Of a stretch of DNA of 64,000 nucleotides, positions 34,707 through 46,543 are shown piece after piece. A program made the translations under genes and the position numbers. The stretch is taken from positions 1,178,001 through 1,242,000 of the forward strand of contig JAMSLZ010000004.1 of assembly GCA_026027325.1 (NCBI GenBank). Reading direction: 5' to 3'. Within the stretch, counting starts at the first letter, position 1, and the number at the start of each line of letters is the position of its first letter. Source of the stretch: Actinomucor elegans. Lineage: Eukaryota > Mucoromycota > Mucoromycetes > Mucorales > Mucoraceae. The notes beneath the pieces are model-generated. The model worked only from the letters and a program-made list of their open reading frames with translations. It did not search any database and was not told where the DNA came from.

Positions 34707-35199
34707 GGTATCAAATGTCGAGAAAAGAACTACCTAGTACGCTTGGCAGGGGGAGGGCATGAAATTTGGCTCGGTCTTGGGATTCACATTCCGAAAATGA
34801 CTTTTAATTTGATTGGTAGCTGGTATTTAATTGATATGCAGCAACTATGAAAGATTTATTTTAAAAGGTGTCCACAACTACATACTCTCTTAGTATAATT
34901 TGTGTGTAATTGCATTGTGATTTGAATGATATGAATACTATTTTTATGTTTCTTGTAAATAGAGGAAGTTTTTTTTTTTGCTAATATTTAAATTGGTGGA
35001 TTTTTTTAGCCATACTATCATTACTCGAGTACTTTATATACGAAAAATTAAAAAAAAAAATTAGAACTTACTCTTAGATATTATTTACTCAAAGTACTTA
35101 AAAACAATAGTTTATAAATGATATATTCTATCTTCAAAAAAAAATAAGAGTTGCAAAAATTTCGACTAATGATCCTCCTTGGAATTTTTCTGTTTTTTA

Positions 35200-35480
35200 T
35201 AGTTTTTACTCTCCTTGAGAGTTGTCAATTTAATGTCGCATCTAATGACTAGCGTATATTCAGAATGGATCGCTGAATCTGCTAAAAATACTTTCGATGA
35301 ATATATTACAAACGCATCACAGTTTAACCGCTGACAATATACGATATATGTATATATTTCAAAAAAGTGAATCCAAATGATGATCAATAGATCTATTAAC
35401 CAATTTCAATTTAATCTCGCACCCGATGACAGAATGAATTACTGAAACTACTATCACCATTGTTTAGCTGCAAGCCAATT
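35200..35480 (+). repeat. Dispersed family, array of two units
   Basis: Core anchors are at about 35238 and 35419 (spacing 181 bp). Unit 1 reads TTTAATGTCGCATCTAATGA, then TATATTCAGAATGGATCGCT, then GAATCTGCTAAAAATAC. Unit 2 has lost part of its middle. Confidence 0.75.
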
Positions 35481-36199
35481 TTTTTTGTTACACTCGTTAG
35501 TAATTAATTAATTGATTGTTGATTATATCACGGTAAGCTATTTTTTTTTCTTATTGAACGTAATATAGTATCTTAATGGCTTTATGATTGCAAGAAGGAG
35601 ATGAGGAGGTCATTATGAGAGACAAAGGGTGCCATAGAATTTTTAAAAAAAGAGAACAAAAGTTAAAACAATAACTAGTAAAGCATCTGATAGCTCGCAT
35701 TGGCGCAAAGTCTAGTGGCTGGACTCCACTTAAACTAAGCTCAATTGAAATATAGTGACTTTTATGCAATAGATAAAGCATCATTACATATATTGAAATG
35801 CTTCGTTACTACATATCTATGTCTTTAGAATGTCTTGTGTGCCATTAAAAAAATTGACGCTGCTATTATGATTTCTCTAGTGGAGAATGAAATACAGTTT
35901 CCAGAATTGTCTGTTTTTTTCTGACATAAACTTTTTTAATTGCTACTAATACATGTATTAATCACGTTCGTGTAAAAACTTTTATGGTGTAAAGGCTGCT
36001 AGCCGTTTACTTCAAATAATAGGGTAACCATTGATGGAAGGTTGTTTTGTGATCGTCTGGAATTGCAGTCGTAACTCGAATATTTTATAGTATCTCCAAA
36101 AAAAAGACTCAAAGATAAGAGGTATAGGTTAGTAATGTATCATATCTCTAAAATTTCTTCTTCATGCTTCACAATATATAAGCTAAAATTAAGTCATTT

Positions 36200-36480
36200 T
36201 TAACCTATCTTCATTCCCACGACTGTTTTCAATCAAATGTTGCATTTGATTACTTGTACATTGCTTTGAATGAATGTTTGTAACTGCAGCTAATTGAAAC
36301 TCAATATGTATACTGTATGCTAAAGATTGAAACAGGAATATATACAATTCAGGTAAACTAGTTTGAATACAGAAATCTTGATCGATCCTGATTTAATGTT
36401 GCATTTGAGAAGTAGAACGTAGTCAACATGAATGGCTACATCTGTTGAACAACTTTGTTTAAGCGAATTAAAGATTAATG
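36200..36480 (+). repeat. Dispersed family, array of two units
   Basis: Core anchors are at about 36242 and 36401 (spacing 159 bp). Unit 2 keeps CTTGATCGATCCTGATTTAA and TGTTGCATTTGAG, then AACATGAATGGCTACATCTG. Confidence 0.7.
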
Positions 36481-36642
36481 GCTCATGCTTTTCCATAATC
36501 AACTGTATTGATAACTGCATATCAATTCGCAACAAATCTTTGCACACATAGTCTTGTTCAGGCTGCTACCATCCAAGCAAAAAAAATAAAAATAAAATGC
36601 GGAGGATGTAAGGTATATTCAAGGGTTTATTAATTTTCAATG

Positions 36643-38598
36643 TTAGACGTCATTACTTTTTTGTTGACCATGACTCAATTGAAGAATAGGATATAAAGGT
36701 ACAACAATATCAAATACGCTTGGAACTCGACTGCAACGATACGTCACAACACAGTTCTTACTAGGATGTTGCAGTAGACACTGCTGCACATATTCGCTTT
36801 CAGCCACCGTTACTGTATAGGGACACGTCCTTCGACTCCTATTGTATGTTGTTGATCTCTGCACTTGAAACCAATCTACTCTTTCACAGTCGATATACTC
36901 AAACTTAACAAAGATATGATCCATGTATTTCAAAGCAATCAGCTTGACAATAGGTGCAATATCAAAATAACAGGCCTCCAAATTCTTGAACCCCGATAGG
37001 TCAATCATACTGTTAGTGGAACCCCGTTGAGCCAATAATTGAACTTTGATAAACTTGCATACACGGATATTGGGTAAGTACTTGGCCAAGATATGAGACA
37101 ATTCTGTCCAAAGCACCACGCCTCGTTTAAATAAGAGTTGTGTGATTTGATCTTTTGTAGATTGCTTGGGTATCTTGATACAGTTTGTATTTGGTATGCC
37201 AGCCTCCAACAGACATTCAGAATAATGCGCAGTGCAGTTGACTTGAAAATAATAGAGATAGGGACAATGCATCAGTATGTATTTTACCAAGCCATGAGGT
37301 ACACGTTCCATTGGACGAATGAGTAGAAAACTGCACGAATTCATGATTTCAGGCCCTATCTGTGAAATGGTTCGATCTGGTAAAGCTAACCCTTCATACG
37401 CAGCGCGCATATCGTTGTCTTCTCCATCTTCAAAATCTTCGTAGTTTAAACTGTACTGGAAATCAAGAAAGTAGTTTTGGTAGATACTGATATAGATTTC
37501 ACCTGGTTTGTATTGGGTATAGATTCCTTGGCATTGCAATGGACGGTTGCCCATAAGTGCGTGCAGGATTTGATAGAATCGCGTCATTTTGCTGACATTA
37601 CATTGAGGCCGTCTTTGTTCGGGGTTGGAATTGGTACGAATACAGGCATTATGAGCCTTGCTCATACGTTGGGCAAGTTGAACCACAGTATCAGATCCTA
37701 TAGTGTCAATCCAGTTGTAGAAATTAGTTCGAGTCATATTCAAACGAATGGTATCCATATCAGGAGCTGTGAAAAAAGTGATATATCGGATATAGGCTGG
37801 TGTGACCACCGGAACGCACAGAGATAACGACTTCATTGTTTTTTTGTTACATAGATCAGCGAGCTGTGTTTCTGCGAGATCATTGGGCACCGGATAAGCA
37901 CTAGTGAAATCCAAATCCGTCAGTTGAGGACAAATACTCAGTAGATCAAAGATTGTCAAGTGTTGGTTAACGAGATTACTTAACGTCAGACGCGTCAAGC
38001 AATGAAATTGAGGCAATACTTGTAGTATATCAACATTTGTTTCGTTGAAATGCCGAGAATCGGAATTATAGCATATAGAAATATCCGTTAAAGATTGTTT
38101 GTACTTGTGCAAGGTAAAAAAGTACAGCTTCTGATCTTGGCCTATTGTTGGACCAAACTCATTATGCGGCTTGGACCTGATACACTCCAAACTATCCAGT
38201 TGTATGCTGTCTCTGCCATTATTCAATACCTTCATATAATGATCGAAATGCAGACTATCGGCTACATCAATGATTTTCAAATTGGGTAGATATGATAGCA
38301 ACAATAGTAATGAAGATTGCGTCAAATGCTTTACATGTGTATCACCGGGCTTTGTAACATACCGGAGCACCTTTGTCCAGTGTCCATACTGCTTCAAAGA
38401 CTCATTAGGTTTGTCATGAGCTAATGTCGACTGTAGCTTGTCAATATTGGCGTCGTTAACTCGTATAGCTTTGTAAATCAGCTGAGCTGCTGTCTGCTGC
38501 CAAAGTCTAGATACGAATAGGCATTGATATAAAGTGGATTTCGGTAGTATTTCGAATATCTCTAGGCGTATTTCCGATGGTAGTTGTCCTATATTCAT
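36643..38598 (-). CDS. F-box protein
   Basis: This is a 651-aa single-exon protein. Residues 4-47 form an F-box (LPSEIRLEIFEILPKSTLYQ, then CLFVSRLWQQTAAQLIY), which in known proteins binds Skp1 in SCF ubiquitin ligases. The remainder has irregular leucine-rich segments (LLLLLSYLPNLKIIDVADSL, LPQFHCLTRLTLSNLV, LLSICPQLTDLDFTSAY, HILAKYLPNIRVCKF), as in the large F-box/LRR families of Mucoromycota. These families evolve fast, so the substrate cannot be named. It lies between repeat-bearing gaps, a common setting for such genes. The pseudogene at 12.4-13.5 kb may be a distant relative. Confidence 0.85.
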   Translation of the reverse strand: MNIGQLPSEIRLEIFEILPKSTLYQCLFVSRLWQQTAAQLIYKAIRVNDANIDKLQSTLAHDKPNESLKQYGHWTKVLRYVTKPGDTHVKHLTQSSLLLLLSYLPNLKIIDVADSLHFDHYMKVLNNGRDSIQLDSLECIRSKPHNEFGPTIGQDQKLYFFTLHKYKQSLTDISICYNSDSRHFNETNVDILQVLPQFHCLTRLTLSNLVNQHLTIFDLLSICPQLTDLDFTSAYPVPNDLAETQLADLCNKKTMKSLSLCVPVVTPAYIRYITFFTAPDMDTIRLNMTRTNFYNWIDTIGSDTVVQLAQRMSKAHNACIRTNSNPEQRRPQCNVSKMTRFYQILHALMGNRPLQCQGIYTQYKPGEIYISIYQNYFLDFQYSLNYEDFEDGEDNDMRAAYEGLALPDRTISQIGPEIMNSCSFLLIRPMERVPHGLVKYILMHCPYLYYFQVNCTAHYSECLLEAGIPNTNCIKIPKQSTKDQITQLLFKRGVVLWTELSHILAKYLPNIRVCKFIKVQLLAQRGSTNSMIDLSGFKNLEACYFDIAPIVKLIALKYMDHIFVKFEYIDCERVDWFQVQRSTTYNRSRRTCPYTVTVAESEYVQQCLLQHPSKNCVVTYRCSRVPSVFDIVVPLYPILQLSHGQQKSNDV

Positions 38599-39776
38599 GA
38601 TCTAGTACTGGAAAGAAAGAACAAAACCGTTCTGGTACCTCAAATTAATAGGTTTGTATCATTCGGAGTTCGCTTTAGCACTGCTAATAATATAATCAGC
38701 TGTTGGGATTTATTGGATAGAATTCTATGCAGAATTGTATAATTACAGGGTACACACGTGAATCACTATTACACTATCATTATATCAGTCACTATGATTT
38801 GGTTATTGACTGATCCCGTCATGGCCTAACCATTTTATACGTTAAATTACCCCCAAATGGTGAGAATTCGACGCGTTGATTCCTTCGATCATAGTGTAGA
38901 AGATGACACTATCTATTCTCAAGGTACAAGCTAGATGACAACAGTATTACGACTAATACCCGTAATACCAAGCTTTGTTTGTCTTTACGACTATATAACA
39001 TGATCTATGCGAACACTAGCTTTAACTTTTTTTTTTTCTTTGGGAATTGTGGCACTAATCAAAGTTTCTTTTCTCACTTGTACATGGTATGGACCGTTCG
39101 AGCTTCTGTCTTTGTTTTTTTATATGCAACGTTTTAAAAACTCCTCATCAATGTATTTTGTCTTTCGTCCTGTTTCAAGCGTGTTATTGCATGATTTTTG
39201 TCATGCCATGAAATTGCCTGTTTGCAGTTTTAGCGAATAACTGCATTTTATTGGATGGCGGAGACTACATATTCGGGGATATTTATATTCTTGATGAGAT
39301 GGATAAACCTCTTTGTTCAGATATACTTTTGGCACAACTTTTTATGTGAAGAGAACATTCAAATACATCGAAGGGCTATTAAAGAAATACTGCATTAAAT
39401 TTGATTGCGTAATTACCAAGTTATTTTTATACCAAAACAAAAGACCATTTATATTGATTATTTCGGATATTTCTAGATTTTTTGATTTTACGACGAAACC
39501 TCTGGTGCTTTTATTAGTAAATAACTAAATGAAAAAAAAAACCCACATTAAAAAATACTCAACGCAAAACCGATTTAGTATGATAAACAATACCTCAAAA
39601 TTATGATCCTTACAGCGAAAACATGCAGTCAAAAAAGTTGGAAAGCAGAAGTATAAAAGGAACCGCTTTAGTAATGAAAATATACAAATCCCGCATAAAG
39701 CGCGCATTTATAAAAAAAAAAAAATTGAAAAATTCTTTTGAATGCTATCTGTTTCTACTGTAAAACGTATATAAAG
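38599..39776. other. Intergenic, no gene recognised
   Basis: Short ORFs at 39007, 39313 and 39525 are T-rich and hydrophobic by composition only. It is divergent between the F-box gene and SDS22, so it contains both promoters. Nothing more specific was seen. Confidence 0.4.
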
Positions 39777-41165
39777 ATGGCTATCATTATCGATGAAAAT
39801 CAAGACAATTCTCAACAAAATCAGCATTCAAAAGAGGTTACAGTTCAAGTAAATACCAATGCTGAAAGTGAAGCCGAAGAATCTGAAGCTGATGAAGAAC
39901 ATGAAGAAAACAATGAACAAGGTATGTCTTGTCTGAAACTTTAATTCTGGTATTCTTACTGTTTTATAAAGGCCTTCTTGACGAATACCCTGATGATGCC
40001 GAGGTAAATACATTTAACAGCTCGATTAATATTTTTTTTTTCATTAACGCGTTCTGCACCAGGAAATTGATTGTGTTCATATGCGAGTCAGTAATATTCC
40101 TAACCTTGGATTAGAACGATTCAAAAAACTCGAGGTAAAAAAAAAAAAAAAAAAAAAAAGAGAGAGAGATACACCGTTGGTTTGGACAAGAGGTTAAACA
40201 CAACACATATAGAGTATTTACCTTCGTCAAAACTTTATTATTGATATTGAAGGGCTTGATTCATTGACACAATTGAAAGAGCTTGACTTGTATGATAACA
40301 AAATCTCTCATATGCGCGGACTAAACAATCTGACTCAGTTGGAGTAAGTTTTTGAGGAGATATTTGTAAAATCAAAGCCCTGACACACCAGTTGTATAGG
40401 AGTCTCGATTTATCATTCAATAAGATCAAACATATTAAGAATATCGACCGATTGACAGAATTGAACAATCTTTACTTTGTCAGCAACAAGATATCAAAAA
40501 TCGAGAATTTAGATACGTTGGTCAATATCACCAATCTCGAGTTGGGTGCTAATCGAATCAGAGCCATTGAGAATCTGGATCATCTCGTCAATTTAACTCA
40601 GTTATGGTTGGGTAAAAACAAGATTACCAAGTTGCAGGTAAAAAGATAAGACGTAAGCCTGTTTTCAGTTGATCATTTAGTATATCTTTGTTAGAACTTG
40701 AGTGGTTTAAAGAACTTGCGATCCTTGAGTATCCAAAGTAACCGATTAACCAAGATTGAAGGCTTGGAAGAGTTGCATAACTTGGAAGAATTGTATATGA
40801 GTCATAATGCCATTGAAAAGATTGAAGGATTAGAGAACAATGTAAGTTTTTTTTTTTTTTTCATGTGCATATCCAGAAAGACTAAAAGCCTTTGATAGCT
40901 CAAATTAAACACGTTGGACGTTGCAAATAACCTGCTTGTTCGTATCGAAAACTTGTCTCATTTACCACAACTAGAAGAGTTTTGGGCAAACAATAATCAG
41001 TTTGATAACGATTGTTATGAGCAAGTGGACAAAGAGCTGGGTGCTATCAAGACGCTGCAGACAGTTTATTTGGAAGGAAATCCAATGCAGTTGAAAAACA
41101 GAGCTACCTATCGAAACAAGATTAGACTTGCTTTACCCAATATTAAGCAGATTGATGCAACGTAA
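39777..41165 (+). CDS. SDS22: Protein phosphatase 1 regulatory subunit Sds22
   Basis: This is a nuclear/cytosolic regulator of protein phosphatase 1, needed for mitotic exit in yeasts. Seven exons (39777-39921, 39972-40003, 40063-40134, 40213-40343, 40400-40637, 40695-40841, 40899-41165) give 343 aa. An acidic N-terminus is followed by about eleven 22-residue SDS22-type leucine-rich repeats, for example LKELDLYDNKISHMRGLNNL, LESLDLSFNKIKHIKNIDRL, LNNLYFVSNKISKIENL and LEELYMSHNAIEKIEGL. It ends with the LRR cap LQTVYLEGNPMQ and YRNKIRLALPNIKQID. An upstream in-frame ATG at 39738 would add 13 residues; I prefer the second because the added part is unlike Sds22. Confidence 0.93.
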
Positions 41166-41371
41166 GATAGTATCTGTGAGTATATAACCAAGTACTAACC
41201 CATCCTGTTCAATAGACCTGTAAAATAAACCCTCTTGCTTTCTATATTTTTTTTTTCTTAACTAATAAAACCATTCAAAAGTGGCTTATGCTCTGTTATT
41301 TATAATGGATAATTCCAGTCTTGCGTGCACCCCCCCTTCTATTTTCTTTCTTCTACACATAAAAAAAGTCA

Positions 41372-42998
41372 ATGCTGGAAACTAACAACCCTTACATGTT
41401 TGGTCCTTCAACTAGTACAGCTAGTACGGCTACTTCGCAACCACCCCCTTCTAATTCGTTGGCCAATGGTAATTCTAGTTTATCAAGACCTCATGGTTTG
41501 GAACGAGAACATCACGTACAACAAAAGAGACCTGTTCATTACTATCCTCAGCAACCAGAGGAAGAACAACCAGAAGTAGAAGAAGCTGATAAAGGTTATG
41601 CAACTAGCTATAATAACAATAGATTCAGTAGTTCAAACTTTGGTCGCCATCATCACCTTGAGGAATCACAACCTCATTTGAACTATACTTATAAAAGTAA
41701 TACCAACCACGCTTCTAAAGTCAATACTACTCTCAATAACCATCATACAACAACAACAACAACTACCACTACTACACATCATCACCATAGTCATCATCAT
41801 ATCAATCAACACCACCAGCACCATACTCCACATTATTTGGACAATCATAAACTAAATAATTATTCAAGACCTACTTTAACAAATAAGCAACCATTATATC
41901 CTCAACAGCAAGCTGTTAAAAGAGAACCATCACCGAACATGCTGAGCTCACCTTCTTTGATAAAGAATTCAATAGACGTGGTAGAGGATTGGTATGAACA
42001 TAGTGGCTCTAAAAAGATATCACCAGAAACATCAGCAGAAACAGGCGATAACAAGAAAATGAAAAGAAGAAAGGAAATGAATGCCTTCATTGAAGAACTC
42101 AATCAAGATTTTTTACAAAACAAAGAAAGGTAAAAAAAAAAAAAAAAAAATTGACAAAGTTAAGCAAGATAGTATTCTCATATTCTGCATTAGAATCTAC
42201 TTGGAGGCAATGAATGAAGTGAATCAAGAACTAAAACAAGCTCGCCAAGGTAAAACAAAAAAAATTAGTGGCTTGAAACCTGAAAGTTTCTCTTGACTTA
42301 TATATCTTCTATAGATAAACATATCGACTATCTAGATGGTTTAAGGGATTTAGAATACAAAAGGCAAAAAATGATTGAAGATGGCATACTATTCAAAGAA
42401 TATCAGAATCAAGTAACAGATAATCAGTTTAGATTAGAAATATACCAGGCAGAAGAAGAGTACACTGTAAAGTGATTAGTCATTATGTATGCGCACTCTT
42501 TGTTTAACCATCCCTTTTTTTCTTCTTTTAGGCCGAAACACAAGAAATACGAGAGAAACTATTTAATGTATTGGAAGAAAAGAGAAGAAAATTAAAGGAA
42601 GATAAAGACAACTGTGATTTAGCATATGGTAAAAGAAAAGAGTATTTTATACGTGCCTACAGCCATCTAAACGCGTGTTTACGTATATTGTAGATGTCGT
42701 ATTGGAAACACAAAATAGAATGCATAAACGAAACTTGCGTAAAAGAGGTCCTGATCATGCTGAAAACAAGTCTAGCAAAAAGAAACAGTTAAACGGTCCA
42801 GTGATTGTATACAAATTAAAAGAGGAAGAGATTCTATCTGATATCCAAGCCATGAGAAATGTAAGTACAAATGAAAAGAAAAAAAGAGCGAAAGGAAGGT
42901 TAACTAAACCAGTTTTCTTTTAGGGTTGTTCCTCGACAATCACTAGCCTGAACTCAACACCATTAAAGAAGTCATCATCCACCAATAAGAAGAAGTGA
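41372..42998 (+). CDS. Sds3/BRMS1-like histone deacetylase complex subunit
   Basis: Exons 41372-42129, 42194-42249, 42315-42466, 42532-42628, 42694-42860 and 42924-42998 give 434 aa. The first ~230 residues are low complexity (Ser, Thr, His and Gln runs). The conserved part is a long coiled-coil with the Sds3-like signature: KHIDYLDGLRDLEYKRQKMI, DGILFKEYQNQVTDNQFRLE, IYQAEEEY and REKLFNVLEEKRRKLKEDKD. A later IVYKLKEEEILSDI motif follows. In yeast and animals this family scaffolds Rpd3/Sin3 deacetylase complexes. A dedicated Dep1-type homologue is the main alternative. It is tandem with SDS22, 206 bp apart. Confidence 0.82.
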
Positions 42999-44578
42999 TC
43001 TAAACATACAGTTATCTATATCGTGATTGGTTATTTAATATCTCTACCAGCATCGTTCATAATCTAATGTATCGTACAATCCCCCCCCCCTTTTTTTTGC
43101 ACTATCTAATTGTGTATTATTATTTTTTCTTTTTATAAGAAATAAAATGTAAATAAATCAACTTTTAACACAATACAGGCTTGTCATTACTACTATTTTT
43201 CTGGAAGGTAGTTCAGTTCAAGATATCAAGCATATACTAAAAGATTGCGGCCAGTTCACTGTAATGCAGCCTGATATAAATTTTAATAGATGCGATATTT
43301 TGACAGAGCTCACTCGAGAAAACTTACACTTGAATAGAAAGTATCAGTTGCTGATATACACATGTCATAATATTAATCATCAATATTACAATACATACTA
43401 TATCAGTTAAATGAAGACTATACTAGATGCAGTAATCCATCCTGATCATGAAATACTAATCAAATGGACATTAAGCCGGAATCGATCAAGAGATCTATAC
43501 ATTTGTAAATCTACTAGTTTGTAAGAAATACACGTAGTATGCTATATTCAGTTGTTAAAGTGTATTCATATAGTCTCTAATAGATGCAATAGTTCATTTT
43601 GAACATGCTCTTGCCATTACATGCAGATTTGAAAAGTCTTCGATATTTCAGAGAAAATCGTTTAAGGCTATTGTCTAGGGCTCAATTTTTCAATATTATG
43701 CCTTTTTTTATGTAACACCCAAAAACGGCATAATCAATCAACATCATTGGTTCTATCTGTTTGCGAGTATGCAGTATTTTTTTTTAGGATTTTATTGTAC
43801 ATATGCAAAGTGTCCGAATCATAGCAACACTATATAGACACTCACAATTTTTCTTTTATCAATACTATCTTTCTTGGTAGAAGATAATGTTAAATAATGT
43901 TGCTTCTAGCAGTAATATTTTTTTTTTTTTGGGAGTCAGATTCGAAAATTGCAGAAATCAAAGACCGCCTTTCATTTTCCTCCAGCCAATAAAACATTGC
44001 TAAGGTTTCTTGGTGATAATCAGATATATACTTGGATCATTTTCCAAAGGTATACGAATTGAAGACTAATTTCTTAGTAAAACTTAGCTTTCAGCATTTC
44101 AAAGTATGTACTGGTATTTTTATGGATTTTTCTCATATAAAAAATGTGATTGATCATTGTAAAACAAAGCATAGTATAGATCAACTTCCCATCGAAGAAA
44201 CTCTATAGCTTTAAAGGAAACGTAACATGACTTTCCCATCATTAGATATGTAGTAGTATTATTTATAAGTGTTGTTGATATGTTTTTCTCATAAAGACAC
44301 TGAATGAAAGAAATAAAACTCGCATTTGGTGCAATCATCATGCAATATCCGTTTCGCCACTAGATTTCTTGATCGATTGTAGCGGACTTGTTTTCAAAAA
44401 ATGCGTCTGTTTCAAAAGATCCACAAAAAAAAAAAACGTAAGATTTTTTAAAACAGTTTCCCGTTTATCGATCACTTATCAAATATAAATTACGCAATCA
44501 AGAGGGGGGCCCTCTTCTTTACTTCTACCATCCATATAATAAATAACCTTACATATATATATTATACAAAACTCCACT
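42999..44578. other. Gene-free 1.6 kb with repeat array
   Basis: It contains a C10T8 tract (43081-43098), the three-unit minus-orientation array at 43260-43660, and poly(T)/poly(A) runs. A 73-aa minus ORF at 44120-44341 has no features. Confidence 0.4.
43260..43660 (-). repeat. Dispersed family, array of three units, minus orientation
   Basis: Core anchors are at about 43293, 43466 and 43624 (spacings near 173 and 158 bp). The middle unit is well kept: CTAGATGCAGTAATCCATCC, then AATACTAATCAAATGGACAT, then TAAGCCGGAATCGATCAAGA, which is the family read on the other strand. Confidence 0.7.
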
Positions 44579-45566
44579 ATGGCTGGCAGAGTCACAAGAA
44601 TCAAGCTGGTTACTTTTGATGCCTACAATACTTTATTTAAACCCAGAGGCAATTTGACAGCCTTGTATGCTTTGGAAGCATTCAATCACGGCATCACAGT
44701 TTCCAAAGATGCCATCAATCAACATTTTGGCAGACTGTACCGGGAACAATTGGACCAAAAGCCATTCTATGGATATCATCAAGGATTATCAGTACGTACT
44801 TGGTGGGAGGAATTGGTTTATTCGACCTATGTTCATGCCGGTGTTTCAAAGAAAGGCAAGTGTACAGATGGAAACGATAACATGCATGTAAGCCAACATT
44901 CTTTTTTCCTTCTGCTTCTACTAGATTTAGACCCCAAGTTCAACAACTTGTTTAATGATTTGTTTCATCGATTTACTCATGAACGGTACTATGACTTGTA
45001 TCCAGATGTTACTCCTACTCTCGAATTCTTGAAAAAGAATGGGTTTCATACTGGCGTTATCAGTAATACCGATGAGCGAATTAGTAAGTGAAGCCAATTA
45101 ATGGACTCATAGTAGTATTAATTCAAAGGCTATTATAGTTCCCGTTTTAAAAAACCTACAACTTGACAAGTATTTCAACTTTATATTATCCAGTGTTCAT
45201 GCTGGTTCTGAAAAACCTTCTCGACAAATATTTGATAAAGCACGTGGGCTATCTGGACAGTCAATCCAACCTGATGAAGTGCTTCATATCGGTGATGATG
45301 AAGAAAAGTAAATTCATGTTGCCTTGATATAAGATCAGTTGTTCTAACTTTCCCTTTTTTTTTTTTGATCCAGAGATTATCAAGGAGCAATCAATGCTGG
45401 TGAACACGCTGTATTTTTGAATAGAGAAAAAATAGAATATGAAGATACCCCAGAAAACATAAGTGCTTGTAAAACTAAAAGCTTGAATTATACTAGTATT
45501 CTTTCATTGAATGAATTATATCCATTCATGTGTAATAGTTTGAAGCCCAAGCAACATATATTATAA
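44579..45566 (+). CDS. HAD-superfamily hydrolase, HDHD3-like
   Basis: Exons 44579-44855, 44925-45083, 45139-45307 and 45374-45566 give 265 aa. HAD motifs are clear: motif I as VTFDAYNTLF (nucleophile Asp), motif II as GVISNTDERI, motif III Lys in SSVHAGSEKPSRQIF and motif IV in VLHIGDDEEKDYQGA. The cap region (RTWWEELVYSTYVHAGV) matches the HDHD3 / REG-2-like group, with unknown substrate. The first intron has a GC donor (AAG|GCAAGT), a rare but accepted class. It is open in frame, so retention would add 23 residues without a stop. Confidence 0.85.
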
Positions 45567-45710
45567 CAATAAATTATTTAGGCAAAACATTCTTATATGT
45601 ACCATTTAGTAGTTAATGTCTCATTAGAACCATAAACATTTGTGGAGAAACGCTGAATCCTGAAATTAAACTCTAATAAATACAATCGTTTATTCTGTAC
45701 TTGAAATGTC

Positions 45711-45857
45711 AATCAGATGTTGAGTTTAATCAAGAATGGTTGAGAAACCAGATATCATTGGATCTAGATTACCAGAGATGAATGTATTTTACTGTCATTT
45801 ACTAAAATATAACAATGCAATCATAATATTTTTATTAAATAATTACTTTGGTAGGTG
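45711..45857 (+). repeat. Inverted repeat, left arm
   Basis: About 146 bp match the reverse complement of the right arm with only about five substitutions and one 8-bp length difference. It begins AATCAGATGTTGAGTTTAAT and ends near TTTGGTAGGTG. Outside AATCAG the similarity falls sharply to about two thirds. Confidence 0.9.
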
Positions 45858-46236
45858 TATTGTTAGGCAATTTTAAGCCTAAATAAAATTTATCGGTATC
45901 GTTTAAATCAACTTCTGAATGATACGAACGTCTATATATACAAAAACATTTTAACAAAACATGCACACAATCCAATTACATTTTGAATTATATAAAGAGC
46001 ATCTCACACTTTTGTTTTACAGAGTACATCTTAATAAAAAAACCTCGATTTTCCTGCTTCTAAATACATTAGTTAAGTGCAAATACTTCAAAAAAAAAGG
46101 TAAACTTTGGAAATTTGAGTTCTTTAGGGCTTTTCTAAAATCTACCGTTTTTAGCTTGTCAATATTTTTTAATCAATTCTAGTTTATGTCGTATATGAAG
46201 ACGAATATAATATATTTAGAATGGACAGCTACATCT

Positions 46237-46387
46237 ACCAAAATAATTATTTAATTAATTAATAAAAATATTATGATTGCATTGTTATATTTTAGTAAAT
46301 GACAGTAAAATACATTCATCTCTGATAATCTAGATCCAATGATATCTGATTTCACAACCATTCTTGATTAAACTCAACATCTGATTA
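46237..46387 (-). repeat. Inverted repeat, right arm
   Basis: This is the reverse complement of the left arm. The spacer between arms is about 380 bp. The outer and inner borders run into recognisable units of the dispersed family (TTTAGAATGGACAGCTACAT at 46215 and ATCTGATTAGTACT at the outer end). Confidence 0.9.
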
Positions 46388-46543
46388 GTACTACAAGTAC
46401 ACAATGAGTAGTTACTTCTATTATAGCATTTAACATAAAATATAGTACGCATAATATATAAAGCGATCTTTTATTATGAATTCTCTTTTTACACAGTTCA
46501 TAAGCATTAAAGGTTAAATAAAAAAAAAAAAAAAAAAAAAAGA

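Larger units (their letters stand above)
34707..36642. other. Gene-free 1.9 kb with two repeat arrays
   Basis: It contains the arrays at 35200-35480 and 36200-36480. ORFs seen across them (for example 35166-35387 and 36320-36547 on minus) are carried by the repeat and are not genes. Confidence 0.45.
45567..46543. other. Convergent intergenic gap filled by an inverted repeat
   Basis: Both flanking genes end here. The gap is almost wholly occupied by dispersed-family sequence and the inverted pair listed separately, plus a poly(A) run at 46520-46541. Confidence 0.6.
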
